The notes under the pieces are model-generated. The model saw only the letters and a program-made list of their open reading frames with translations, had not been told where the DNA came from and searched no databases. Positions 1 through 11,642 of a stretch of DNA of 64,000 nt are shown here, piece after piece. The position numbers and the translations under genes are program-made. How positions within the stretch are numbered: the stretch's first letter is position 1; each line of letters opens with the position of its first letter. The DNA is from Populus alba (Eukaryota; Streptophyta; Magnoliopsida; Malpighiales; Salicaceae), in the NCBI RefSeq assembly GCF_005239225.2, contig NC_133302.1, positions 19,199,357 through 19,263,356 of the forward strand, written 5' to 3'.

Positions 1-649
1 GGTATAAGTCTAATTTTTCAGTTAAGATTGAAAGAACAGAAACCGAAAAAATGAAAGAGTTGGGCTGTCGAAAAAACTATTTCACAATGAATTTTTATCT
101 TGGAAAGGAAAAGATGCAAGCTTGCTCACAAGACCTATCAGTATGAAATTATATTAATTTGTATCGAAAAACTATTGGATCTTTCTTTTATCCCATTAAT
201 TAGTTGTTTTTTCTCAAGATTTACTGATCCCTGCAACTATTTTGTGTGCAAATATATGTTGAGATTGAAGCTTTGCAGCTTTGAAAACTAAACTAGTGGA
301 GCACAGTTTGTGCTTTGGACACTTTAATGACAATATAACCTATATAAAACTGGATCTTTGATTTGGAAGACCCAGTGATTCGGGTTCTTTTATGCCTACC
401 TCTATTCAATTTAAAGGATTTTGAATTTCAAAGTTAAAAGTTAAATTTAAATGTTATTGATATAAACATTACACTTTCTTACAACTCCAAACTTATAGTT
501 ACAAACTTGTAATGATGTATTAAAATCTTTATGAACTTTTAATATGCAAAAAGAAAATTAAAATTTGTAGAGTAATCAAATAATCTGAATATATAACTTA
601 ACAACTCATTATTAAAAAACTTACATTCATTGGATGATCATTCAATTTA
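1..649. other. AT-rich DNA without a recognisable gene
   Basis: No reading frame here resembles a known protein and no splice-linked series of frames is visible. The short frame at 100-291 is low-complexity and has no family signature. I see no RNA gene or clear transposon end. Confidence 0.6.
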
Positions 650-1985
650 TTACAAACATGCACTAAACGTTTTTTAAAATTTTATTTAGGAAACATTAAG
701 GGTAGTTTTAATATTTTTTTATAAATAAAAAATAAAAATATTATAAAAAATTAATTTACATTTCTGTTTATGATATTTCAATAGTAGTTTAAATGTTTGT
801 TTTTATAAAAAAAATAATAGAAATTAAAAAAATATTTAGGATGCTTCAATGGTAGTTCAAATGTTTTTTTTTCATAAAAAAAATAAATAAAATTTATAAA
901 AAAAAATAATTAGTACTTTTATTTAGATACATCAAGGGTAGTTTAAATGGTTTTATAACAAATAGAAAATATTTTAAAAAAATATTTAAGATACTTCAAG
1001 GGTTAGTTTTAATATTTTTTTATATAGAAAAAACAAAAAAAAACACTATAAATAAAATTAATTTGCGTTTTTCTTTATAATAATTCAAGGGTAGTTTAAT
1101 GTTTTTAATAAAAAATAAAATAAAAATTTTAAAATACATTAAATTAGAATTTCAGTTTAGAATATTTCAAGGATAGTTTTTATTTTATATATATATAAGT
1201 TAGAAAAAAAAAAATTTAGCATTTTGATATTTTCCATTTTTTATTCTAAAAGTTGCTACAACGTGTTGAGTCAAGGCATAACCACCTGACCCAAGCATAG
1301 TGGGATTTGACATGGCCACCAAACATAAAGCTATTGTGTATGGTTTTAGCCTCCAGAACCAGCGTTCTTGGTCTCGGATTGCCACCAGACCCAAGGATCC
1401 TGGGTCTGGTATTATTGCGAGACCCAAGATTATTCGGTCTGACATGGCTGTCAAACCTATTTATTTTTTAAAAAATAAAAACATATATAAAAAAAATTAA
1501 TTAGTGTTTCTGTTTAGGATATTTTAAGGGTAAATTTAATTTTTTTATATAAAAAATAGAAAAATATATTAAAAAAATTATTTATGATACTTCAATGGTA
1601 ATTTAAATATATTTTTTATAAACAAATAGAAAGCATTTATACAATAAATGATATAGGATACTTTAAGGGTAGTTCAAATATTTTTTTTAATAAACAATAT
1701 CTATAAAAAAAACTAATTTAGTATTTCTATTTAAGATACTTGAAGGAGGGTAGTTTATATTTTTTTATAAAAATATAAAAAAAAATAAAAACATTATTTA
1801 GGACACACTTCAAGGGTAATTTTAATGTTTTTTTTAAAAAAATATATAAAAAAAAATTATAAAAAATTTAATTAGCATTTTTGTTTATGATATTTTAAGG
1901 GTAGTTTAAATATTTTTTTATAAAAACAATTATTTAAGATACTTTAAGAATAGTTAAAAAAATTTCTATACTTTTTATATTTTTT
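650..1985. repeat. Degenerate AT-rich minisatellite with an inserted GC-richer island
   Basis: About a dozen diverged copies of a unit containing AAGGGTAGTTTAAATG, followed by a T run and an A-rich stretch, recur every 60 to 95 bases (near 705, 785, 850, 938, 1000, 1090, 1170, then 1528, 1595, 1667, 1748, 1813, 1898 and 1945). Between 1228 and 1470 the array is broken by a GC-richer segment with its own internal repeats of a GACCCAAG / GGGTCTGG type motif, including a near-palindrome around 1390-1410. No coding capacity is evident. Confidence 0.7.
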
Positions 1986-3183
1986 TGATATTTGAAAAAA
2001 ATTAATTTATTAACCCGCTGTATATCATGGATCTATATATATGCAATACATGTCGTATATATGTAAAATAATATCAACCCTTTTGTTTTAGAGTCGTATC
2101 TCAAATATAGGAAAAACCGAGGAAGCTAAAGCTATTCAAAACTGGAGGAGAGTTCACCCATATTTCTAACATCCGACCTCGTCGCAGCGAATGAGATATT
2201 TGAACATCCAATCACTCACGGTGGATTTTTTGTCTAAATCATTTCAAGGCTTTTTGGATACTCATAACGTTAGTTTTTTTTATTTTTTTTAAAAATCAAC
2301 ATGAAGTTTTTAACTTTGTATTGTGCTGTTAGAGGCAGCACACGATAGATGGTAATCATACGTACCAATTGTTTGTGCCATTGCTGGCTTATGTGTATTA
2401 CTTTTCAAGCAACTAGGAAAGGATAAGCAACCACTACCATTTCAAGCAAAAGTCGAAAGAAGTTAGGCAAGAAAATAGAAATCTTGTCCACATAAAGACA
2501 CAGATTCAATTGGTAGTTTACCATGCTAGTTCAGACTTTGGAGGAAAAAGGCTGTCCAACCCTATCTCCTAACGAAAGAAAACATGATATCTTATATTAT
2601 TTATTTTATTTTTTACAGTGTAGTTGTGGTTTTTTTTTTAAATAACTTTTTATGTATAAATAAATGTTAATGATTTTGTTTTTATTTTAAAAAAATTACT
2701 TTTGATATCAGCATATAAAATGATTTAAAAACACTAAAAATATATTAATTTAAAATTAATAAATAATAAATAATATTTAAAAATATTTTTAAAATACATA
2801 AACAAACAGGTCAATAATTGTTTGAAAGTAGCTCATTGAAGTTACTGGCACCGAATGGCATAGAATGGGCATAGCCGTCGTTGACTAGCTACTTACCCTT
2901 TAAGATAGAGAAGACAACCTTTCACCATAAATGAAAGGTTAGGAAAAAATAAAAATTAAACCCGTCTTCTAGTGCTCCTTTCCTTTTCTAGTTTTTGTAG
3001 CTAACTGTTAGGATAAAAATGGATGCCCAGAATCGACGCATGTGGTTGACTAATTTGCCTACAAGATCTGTTTTATTAATTAGAGATGCTGTTCATATTA
3101 CAAGGAGGAGGAGAAACACTATTCTCAACTCAGCTCAATTTCTACCTCACAGTCTCAAAGAATATCTTAATTTAATAATTTAA
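1986..3183. other. Non-coding intergenic DNA with one AT-rich dispersed repeat copy
   Basis: No gene recognised. Around 2640-2810 lies a copy of an AT-rich dispersed element with the core TTTTGATATCAGCA, also seen near 32575-32745 and in more decayed form elsewhere. The rest, including 2090-2600, shows no protein similarity. Confidence 0.5.
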
Positions 3184-3466
3184 TAGTAAAAAATAAAATA
3201 AATTATATTTTAAAACTTTATCTAGTAGCTTATGCCATTAAGTTAAGATGGTTTTTTAACATGGTATTAAACCTTTGATGATTAAGCGATCATGAGTTCA
3301 AATCTCATCATCCTCATTTATTTGATAAAAATTAAGCACAAAGTAATATGAATAATTACAAGCCAAAGGATTTTCACTTGAAATGATATGTTATAAAATA
3401 ATATAAATTATATCTTGAAATATAATCTAATAGCTTAAGTTTTTAGGCTGAATTAGTTTTTTAACA
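3184..3466 (+). mobile_element. TRIM-type miniature LTR retroelement, copy 1
   Basis: Two direct repeats of about 78 bp (roughly 3184-3261 and 3389-3466) share an AATATAAATTATAT stretch, an AGCTTA motif and the end TTTTTTAACA. They flank about 127 bp. Directly after the left repeat comes TGGTATTAAACC, a decayed form of TGGTATCAGAGC, the plant initiator tRNA-Met primer binding site. The segment before the right repeat is the decayed polypurine position. Small size, terminal direct repeats, PBS and lack of coding sequence define a TRIM. Four more copies lie at 13.4, 25.3, 38.0 and 45.8 kb on the other strand. Confidence 0.7.
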
Positions 3467-4860
3467 CCCAACACTTTTTCTTTCTCTTGGTGATTTTGCT
3501 CATTAAAAATATAATAATTATTATTTTTTAAAGTATTTTTTTTTAAAATGTATTAAAATAGACGAAAACATTATTTCCGCATCTAGCTGGCTGGATAAGA
3601 AATGGGTAGCAACATATAGTGCTGTCGGTCAAGCGAGCCAAGCACATGGCCTAGCAACGCCAAACAATATGATAATTGGGAAGCAAAAGGAAATCACTGG
3701 AAGTTGCCTAATTTTTTCATTTTTCATTTTTTTTGTCTGGCAAATCGATTTTTTGCCACTGTATTTCAAACTTGTTTCATTAACATCAAGATCAATGCGA
3801 TGTTGTCTCTGGACATGGACCCCAATCCACAATAGCTATCATGTAAGAAATGGACTTGACATCTTCTTTGAAAAGTCTCTCCATTTATATTGATGATGTT
3901 CAACGTCGGCTAGCTCAACATGATTTTTAGTGTCCTTACGTGAAACACTAAATTAATATTTTATTTATTTATTTTTTATTATGTATTGATATAAAAAAAT
4001 ATATATATTATCTTGATATAATTTTAAATAAAAAAAACTTTTCGCTGGAATCTCAAACATACTATTTACAATTCAAGGCAATTATAGATGGACAATGACC
4101 AACACTTTTGTTAATTTCGGTATCAATCAATCAAATTTAAAAAATAAAAAATAAGCTTATCATGTATTATAAACAATAAACAGGCAACGCAACACAACCT
4201 TTCATTTTCAAAAAAACATAAAACAAAAAAAAATGTGATATTCAAGAAATTTTTAATTTCCAAACTAAGTGATTTTCAAATTTTTGAAGAAATTTTTTTA
4301 TTTATATTTTTTAAAAAAATTAAAACTAAAACAAACAATTTCTATAGAGTTCAAATTATTGAGATCATTATAACAATATGCTTGTATAACTGGGACGAAA
4401 AAAAAACTCATACCTTCTCGTCTCTATCTAGTCTCTAGCATAAGCAATATGTAAAAATCAAGATTTATTAAAATGAGGACAAATTCCTGGGAAAAAAAGA
4501 GTTATTTAAATTTTTTTTTTTTCCTTTGGTTTTTGTTTTACTCAAGAAGTTATTAATTAGAGTAGATCCTACTACGGATATTAACATAAATTTGAAAATT
4601 TATTATGGAAATGGAAGAATAAATGAATATGCACACATATAGTGATTTCAATTTCAAATTGCTAATATATTGGGTTCGATGGATCCACTCTTTTGGTCAA
4701 ATTGGATTAAATTGATGGAAAATAAAATACAAGGCGTAAATTGAATTTCAAAACAAATTTATGGCCACGTAAAGTGGAGGTTTTTCTAAGTAATAAAAAT
4801 AAATATAAAAAGGGACATCAAAATTACTGAAAAACTATACGAGACATAACGATAATTATA
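3467..4860. other. Non-coding DNA downstream of the chitinase gene
   Basis: No gene, RNA gene or clear transposon recognised. The frames at 3629-3893 and 4235-4438 are short, overlap on opposite strands or are low-complexity, and resemble no family I know. Confidence 0.5.
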
Positions 4861-4863
4861 AAC

Positions 4864-4869
4864 TTTATT
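4864..4869 (-). terminator. Candidate poly(A) signal of the chitinase gene
   Basis: AATAAA on the minus strand, about 85 bases past the chitinase stop codon at 4955. This is a normal plant 3' UTR distance, but the hexamer is common in such AT-rich DNA. Confidence 0.45.
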
Positions 4870-4954
4870 TCTCTTCAACTTGTTTCATAGCAGTACATCT
4901 TATTTTCATATGATTAGCCATTACTTGGCATAACAACTCCGGTTATTTTAAAAC

Positions 4955-5987
4955 CTAGCAAGCGAGGTTATTCTCAGTAGCAACGCCGAGTTGACTGCAA
5001 TAATCTCTATAATACCTAACACGAGCCTGAACGGCACCTGCGTTTCCACCATTGCATTCATTACCATTAATGGCTCGAATAGTTGCTCCAAAACCTTGGC
5101 TTACGACAGGTCGAACACTTTTCATCCAAAACCATAAGGCTGTCTTAAATGACACAACAGCATCCCTTGCTACAATGTCAGGATTGTTCAATCCATCAAA
5201 GTTGTTGCTCCTTCCGGCTGGCCCATAGTTGTAGTTCCATGATAGTTGGATTGGTCCGCGGCCATGGTATTTCTTGCCTGCAACACATGGGTATTCCCTG
5301 TTTTTTTCATCACAGTAGTCAAGGGAAGCACCATTTATCTCTTCTGTATAGCAGAAGTCTGCAAAAAAAGACATTTTCTCTTGTCAGTTTACACACGAGG
5401 AGCTGAAACACGCTTATTAGACAGTTCACTTTGTTGACAAAATCCATATGCGGACAAATGTATTTGTGGAAAAGATAGACATACAGACAGACAGAATACT
5501 GTTGGCTATCATGCTTGCTATTCAAATGCTGCTAGAAATGTTATTAGGGATGGAAATGGAACTTACGTCCAGTCTCGTGAGTAACATGAGCGAAGAAAGC
5601 TGCAATCTCACGCTTAGAAGCTTCAGCTGAACCAAGTTTACCAAATTGAGAATATGAATTGACAGCACTGAGAAATGCATTTCTTGTATAGAAATTCTTC
5701 CCAGCACAGCCTGCACCAGCTTGGTTGATTATACCATTGAAGAAACCAGGCGTAACAATATCAGCAACAGAACCACTCCCACTAGGGGTAGTAGGCGTAG
5801 GTGATGAAGCACAGGGCCCTTGTTTACATCCCTGACCACAATAGGCATTGCCAGTGCCACAGTAGCCATATTGACTGCAACAAAGGTTTGCAGCACAGCC
5901 ACAATTCTGAGCCTCTACCACATTCTTGGGCAGGGCTCCTGCAAGAACTATGGCTAAGATAATGGTAAGTAGAATATTGCTTCTCAT
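4955..5987 (-). CDS. Class IV endochitinase (hevein domain plus GH19), two exons
   Basis: Secreted chitinase that hydrolyses beta-1,4 bonds of chitin in fungal walls (PR-3 type). Exon 1 is 5987-5567 and exon 2 is 5358-4955. The intron starts GTAAGT and ends TTTGCAG, and joining gives a 274-residue protein. Residues 1-26 are a signal peptide ending VVEA. Residues 27-59 are a chitin-binding hevein domain with eight cysteines (start [10 protein letters not shown]). A Ser/Thr/Pro linker covers about 60-73, and the GH19 domain runs to the C-terminal cysteine. The splice recreates HETGHFCYTEEI; its glutamates at about 138 and 147 are the expected catalytic acid and base. [17 protein letters not shown] and INGNECNGG are further GH19 signatures. 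The short catalytic domain fits class IV rather than class I. A TATA box lies about 90 bases upstream of the ATG. No frameshift or lost key residue is seen. Confidence 0.95.
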
Positions 5988-6077
5988 TTTCGCTACTCCT
6001 GAAGGGAGTTTCGATATTGATAGGAAAAGAGAGAAGGGAATTTCTTGTGATGTGTGGAGATAAGGTCGAGGTTAAGC

Positions 6078-6085
6078 TATTTATA
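6078..6085 (-). promoter_or_regulatory. TATA box of the chitinase gene
   Basis: TATAAATA on the minus strand, about 91 bases upstream of the chitinase ATG at 5987, leaving room for a leader of about 60 bases. Position and sequence are those of a standard plant core promoter. Confidence 0.75.
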
Positions 6086-6116
6086 GAGGCACAAAGTGGA
6101 CGAGGTCTGTAATTTT

Positions 6117-6206
6117 ACGTGTAAAATATCTAGGAGTTGATTATTATTTAGTCTATAAAGTTTAGCAAAAATATCTAGGATAATGACATTAATGTCTTTA
6201 CGTGAC
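6117..6206 (-). promoter_or_regulatory. Two ACGTG boxes upstream of the chitinase TATA
   Basis: ACGTGT at 6117-6122 sits inside a near-palindrome (ATTTTACGTGTAAAAT), and a second ACGTGAC lies at 6200-6206, both within 125 bases of the TATA box. ACGTG cores bind bZIP factors (ABRE/G-box type). That they control this gene is inference. Confidence 0.35.
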
Positions 6207-6499
6207 ATGTTGTTGAAGTGGTCAGAGAGTTATATACCATAAAAGGTAGAAACTTTATCACTACATCAGACACAATCCTATTTAGTCCTCTGTATCTATT
6301 TCTAGATCAGACAATCTTATTTGGCTTGGTATGTACTGATTATCACTTCCTACCTAAATTTTTTCCAACCCTACATTTTCCTCTCATTAAGAGCTTAAAT
6401 TACGTATGATGAATGACTTAACTAAAGAAACTTAAGAACCGGTAGCTAACGGGAAAACAAGGAGAAAGGAGATGCTGCTATCAAGCTCCTCCAGACAAG

Positions 6500-7480
6500 A
6501 ACTCATAACTTAATAGACCATGTCAAAATACCTTAAGGATCTTTAATCAAACCATTCTTTGCATACGAAAAATTATTATTCCAGACATTTAACTATAGTG
6601 CAAGACGATGGAGTATGAGTTGGAACTTACCTTTGACCATGTCACTCCATTGCCAGATGACTTGATCTATTGTATTTAACATACACTTAAAGCTATCAAA
6701 CCATCTCAAAAATCATTTCCATAATCTCCACATGTGGTAGCAATGAAGGAAAAGATGAGGAGCATGCTCTTTTTCATGTTCACAAAAGGGATATATAGCT
6801 TGACTGGGATGTAGTAAATGGCGGTGTGCTAGAAAGGCTCTTGTATATACTCTGCTTTGGAGCAATATCCATATGAACATTTCTACCTTTGGTGGGGCAG
6901 ATCCTTCCCACAAAAGTGAAGTGAATATGAAGTTTCCTAGAAATAGAATGTTATCAATTAAATCATTGTCAGACTTAATATATAGGCCTCGGTTGTGTCT
7001 CCTACCCATATTTTTTTATCACCTCTGCTTAACTGCAATGTTACCCCTGCTAACAGTTGATTCATGTTATTTAATTGCTCCTCTTCTAATGTCCGCAAGC
7101 ATCTTTTCAGCGAAGTCTCCATTGCCACTAACTTGTAGCATTGTCCCTTGTATCTTACAAGCAAGGAGAAGGTGTTGTGATGAAGGAGAAAAGGTGTGGA
7201 CAAAGATCTTTTAACAGCCCACCAGCTAGCCACTTGCCTATTTAGAAGTGAATATTGCTCTCATTGTCATTCTAAAACTAGCAGTTGTTCTTCAAAGCTA
7301 CTTCTATTTTAGAGTCTCTGCTGATAACAAAATAGATAGACTATCATGTTTCAGAAAAAGATAGTTTAAGAAGTGAGAGGTCATTAATAATTGGAGCCTA
7401 ATATCTTTTGTTGATATGCTCTTGCCAACCTTTGAGATTGTTTTTCACTTCCACCTAAAACAATTTTGAATTTTTCCAGG
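6500..7480 (-). mobile_element. LINE (non-LTR retrotransposon) fragment A, zinc-binding RT tail
   Basis: Broken minus-strand frames between 7233 and 6713 read as the region after the reverse transcriptase of plant L1-type LINEs. The clearest part is the zf-RVT domain: APPKVEMFIWILLQSRVYTR, then PFCEHEKEHAPHLFLHC and WRLWK. The frames are split, so this is a dead fragment. A close relative lies at 8466-9170, and flanking bases (6494-6620 against 8455-8600) also match, so the two are copies of one larger block. Confidence 0.75.
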
Positions 7481-7484
7481 AAAA

Positions 7485-7984
7485 ATATATAAAAATATAT
7501 ATATATTTTTTTTTTTGAATTTTTTATTGACTAGGCCACCTTTTAAATGATTAATTTCTCGATCTCAGGTTATCTGTCAATCTAGTTTTTAAAGTTTTCA
7601 AGATCCTAAAAAAATTATAAAATTTTTTTTTTATGTCTATTTTTCTTTATAAATTTATTATACAAAGTAAAAAAAAAAAAATTTAAAATGTATTTACATC
7701 GTAAAAATTATAAAGAAATGGCAATTGTTGTAGCCTAATTTTTTACTTTTTTATTTTATCTTATTTTTATTTTATTTTCTATATAAAAATAATAGAAAAA
7801 GAAAAAAAATGAATGAAATAAGTGATGATAAAAAAAATGAATGAAATGAAAAAAGAAAAAGAAATAATGAATGAATTGAAAAAAAATGAGATGAAAGAAG
7901 AATAAATTGAAATTTGAGTTAAAATAATATAAATTAAGGAATTAATTAAATTTTAAATTAGTTTAATTAATCAAGCTTACTTGT
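7485..7984. repeat. LTR-like low-complexity block, copy A
   Basis: AT-rich, purine-skewed DNA with many GAATGAA and AAAAAGAAA stretches. It matches 9175-9620 over most of its length (for example TTTTGAATTTTTTATTG and TTCAAGATCCTAAAAAAA). No coding potential. It is probably part of an LTR or retroelement leader, but no ends were found. Confidence 0.5.
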
Positions 7985-8465
7985 AGACAGGGAAGCACAC
8001 AGGGGGATGAAGAAAAAATGAAGACTGGGAACTAACGCAGAAAAAAAGACGAAAAAGAGAGGCAGAAATAACACAAAAAAACCGGAGGAGGGACGAGAGA
8101 ATACCAGGAAAAAAACAGAACAGAGCAAAGACAGTAGAAAGGAGGACCGGAGAACTGGAGGGAGAATCCGGGGGAACTGAGGATAGAACCCGAGGGAACG
8201 AACTGGGGAAGCGAGGAACCAGAGATCACAGAGAAAAAATAAAAACCCACAGACGAAGAACAAAGAAAAAAACGGAAACACAGAAAGAACCCAAGACAGA
8301 AACCAGGGGACATAAACGAAAAGGATAGAACCCAGAGGACGAACTAAGGAGGAACTGGAGGGAAGAGAGGAAAAAAAAAACAGAGGAACGAAGAGAGCAG
8401 AGAGACAAAAAAACAGAGAAGAACAAAAACACAGGGACAAGGACAGAATACCAAAGACAGAAGGA
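7985..8465. repeat. Thymine-depleted purine-rich tract
   Basis: Long G/A-rich tract. From 8041 to 8460 I count about 15 T in 420 bases on the + strand. Its first part recurs near 11066-11130 (GGAAGCACACAGGGGG, then AAGACTGGGAACTAAC). Long open frames on the complementary strand (for example 7967-8440) are compositional: repeated Phe, Ser and Leu with no domain. Confidence 0.75.
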
Positions 8466-9170
8466 AGGAACTCATAACTTATTAGACCATGTCAAAATAC
8501 CTTAAGCATCTTTAAGCAAACCATTCTTTGTATATGAAAAATTATTATTCCAGACATTTAACTATAGTGCAAGACGATGGAGTATGAGTTGGAACAATGT
8601 ATTCCAATTAAGCTTCTTATATATCTTTGAAGATCAGCTTGTTTTTTGCAGTCCAAATACCCCCATAAAATTCCACATGATAGCATTGTGAAAACATTTT
8701 GCTAGAACTTACCTTTGACCATGTCACTCCATTGCCAGATGACTTGATCTATTGTATTTAACATACAATTAAAGCTATCAAACCATCTCAAAAATCATTT
8801 CCATAATCTCCACATGTGGTAGCAATGAAGGAAAAGATGAGGAGCATGCTCTTTTTCATGTTCACAAAAGGGATATATAGCTTGACAGGGATGTAGTAAA
8901 TGACGGTGTTCTAGAAAGACTCTTGTATATACTCTGCCTTGGAGCAATATCCATATGAACATTTCTACCTTTGGTGGGGCAGATCCTTCCCACAAAAGTC
9001 TGTGCTCGTAACAAAATTGATAGACTATCATGTTTGAGAAAAGGATGGTTTAAGAAGTGGGAGGCCATTAATAATAAAAGCCTAATATCTTTTCTTGATA
9101 CGGTCTTGCCAACCTCTGAGATTGTTTTCCCCTTCCACCCGAAACAATTTTTGAATTTTTTCAAGAAAAA
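8466..9170 (-). mobile_element. LINE fragment B, second copy of the zf-RVT tail
   Basis: A second copy of fragment A. The minus frame 9031-8795 again reads PPKVEMFIWILLQGRVYTR and HAPHLFLHC. It keeps about 110 bases (8597-8706) that copy A lacks, and lacks the part of copy A around 7000-7300. Each copy therefore has its own deletion. Not functional. Confidence 0.75.
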
Positions 9171-9174
9171 ATAT

Positions 9175-11142
9175 ATAAAAATACTTTTTTTTGAATTTTT
9201 TGTTTAGAAGGTAGGTCGCTTTTCAAATGACTAATTTCTTGATCTCGGATCATTTGTCAACCTACTGTTTTTGAAGCTTTCAAGATCCTAAAAAAATACA
9301 AAAGTTTTTTTTATGTCTACTTTTCTTGATAAATTTATTACGTAAAGCCAAAAAAAAATTTCAATTTATTTACATCGTAAATATTATAAAAAAAGAGCAA
9401 TTGTTATGATCTAATTTTTTACTCTTTTTATTTTATCTTATTTTTATTTTATTTTCTATATAAAAAAAAGAAAAAAATAAAATAAGTGATGATAAAAAGA
9501 AAAAAGAAAAAGAAACAATGAATGAATTGAAAAAAAATGAGATGAATGAAGAATAAATTAAAATTTAGATCAAGATAATATAAATTGGAAGATTGGGGAC
9601 TTAATTAAACTTTGGATTGGTTTAATTAATCAAATCAAGAGCTTAAGTGTAGAATTAATAAATTTGAGGATTTAATTGAACTTGGAATCAGTTTAATTAA
9701 GGAAAGCAGGGGCTTAATTGAAGAATTACCAAAGTTTGGAGTTTTTTTGGGTCAAGATTACAAGAAATTAAAATAAAAAGGACCATGTTGTAAATTACAC
9801 TAAAATAAAGGGGTATGATTATATTTGATTCAGGGGCACAATTGCAAATAGCCATTTCAGTCAAGAAAACGACGCCATTTAAAAAAAAACTATTCATCAC
9901 CTTATTTCTCAAGAATCGTTTTAGCAATAAAGGCAATATAGTTGTTTCAGCAGTAAAGACACCATGTATGCCATTACCAACCATGACCGCATAGCATTCT
10001 CTGGCCTTATAAAAGCCAGAGAAAGGCCACAAACGAGGAGGGGGGGATGTCAAAGGCTTGGGTGGGCTCTAGCCCAGGTCAAGATTTTATCAATATTCTT
10101 TTACTAGTTTTATATAAAACAAATTCATAATTCTCGATTGAGGTATCAAAAAATTCTGAAAATTTTTGTGGATCTTTCTAATATGATGCTTTAGCTTGGT
10201 TTAAAATTTTAGAAATTTTGGAGAAATTAAAAAATTTGATAAAAAAATCATAGTTTGGCCAGTTTTACGTTATTGAGTGTAATATCAATCCGACTATCAG
10301 ATTGAAATGAAATTTTACGAGAGATCTTAAAATATATTGAATAAAATCTGGTTAAAATTTTAGGATGAACAGAGTTTGGTAGTGCCAACAAAAAAAAGAA
10401 CCGTCAAATAAAAGTAAAACAACTCATTAAGGGTAAAATAGTTATTTACCATTAAAAATAAACACAAATCAATTCTTCCTTCCTTTTATATGTTGCCGAC
10501 TATGCAGAAGTAGAATAGGAAAAGAAAAGGCGAGAGAGAAAGAGAGAAAAGTAAGGGAAAAAAACATAAAATAGAATCCAAGAAAAAAAAAGGTGAGAGA
10601 ATAACCTTATAAACTTACAAAGTCCAACTTATAAAATACTAACTTAAGGAAGAATCAAGTGAAAGAAGGAGGAATTGAGAGGGGGGGAAAATTTAATTAG
10701 TTTGTTTTTTAGTTAATATAAAATTATTATTTTATCCTGGTTGAGGGGTTGTTACAATATCGATTCAGATTCGATTATAGATGAATTATATTCCATAAAA
10801 TATCGAAGGATATAACTTTAATAGTGAGTTTATTTTTACTTTCACTTCAATTTTATGCACTTTTCAAATTTATTTTTTAATATTGATTTAATACTTTATT
10901 GTTAACTTTAAAAATTCATGTACACAAATTAATAATTTATCTTAAAAATATATTTATTTAATAGCCTGGGCCGGAAAATTTTCTTACTCTGTCATGAGGG
11001 ACGAGCAGAAGAACCCGAGGGAACTGGAAGAGAAAACAGACGCACACCAGCCGAACATAGAAAAAACAGGGGAAGCACACAGGGGGGTGAAGAAAAAATT
11101 AAGACTGGGAACTAACACAGAAAGAAAAAAAAAAAGAGAGGG
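9175..11142. repeat. Retroelement-derived DNA, copy B block with LTR-like and G/A-rich parts
   Basis: 9175-9620 matches 7485-7980. From 9590 to 9900 come sentences of the type GGGGCTTAATTGAAGAA and AAAACGACGCCATTT, typical of the LTRs at 33.0-33.6 kb and 57.3-57.7 kb. 10050-10980 is AT-rich and unrecognised. 10985-11142 is a G/A-rich tract repeating the start of 7985-8465. The frame at 9697-10053 lies in this LTR-like DNA and has no protein similarity. Confidence 0.5.
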
Positions 11143-11584
11143 GGGGTGATAAAAGAAAATCAATCACCCAAATTTCAACCAATAGGCAAACACTTGTGAT
11201 TGTCATAAGTGGCCACTACTTTTTGGCTTTCCTGTTACAACCATATATATACAGAAAATTACTTAAATAAGGGGAAAATTCAAACTCATTTTTTTATATT
11301 TATAAAAAATAAACTACCATTTTATTCATCAAAATAAATTTCTATGTTGGAAAAAAAAAACCTTTTTTTATTTTGCTAAGCTTACACAACAATCACACAC
11401 ATTTACTTTCAACATCAAAAAACAAACCATTACACCTTCGCTACTAGAAATGGGTGGGAAATAGAGGTGACATATAAGATTTTTAATCTCTTTCACCTGT
11501 TGCTACTAACGATCGATGATTCACACCTTCGCTAACAGGGGGTTTACAATTGTCATATTCATTTTTCCGTACAACTTCATCTTC

Positions 11585-11586
11585 TC

Positions 11587-11638
<52 letters not shown>
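11585..11638. repeat. (CT)n(AT)n microsatellite
   Basis: A CT run (11585-11610) passes directly into an AT run (to about 11638). The equivalent position in unit 2 (about 36343-36366) has the CT run without the long AT run, so the AT tract changed length after duplication. Confidence 0.9.

Positions 11639-11639
<1 letters not shown>

Positions 11640-11642
<3 letters not shown>

Noticed and set aside
5149..5716. Several frames overlapping the chitinase gene on either strand
   Set aside because: Shadows of the two chitinase exons and the intron.
7967..8440. Long minus-strand frames of 157, 93 and 68 residues
   Set aside because: They are the complement of a thymine-poor tract. They overlap in several frames and are runs of Phe, Ser, Leu and Cys with no domain.
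9697..10053. Possible gene of 118 residues on the minus strand
   Set aside because: Lies in LTR-like DNA (GGGGCTTAATTG phrases) and has no recognisable domain.
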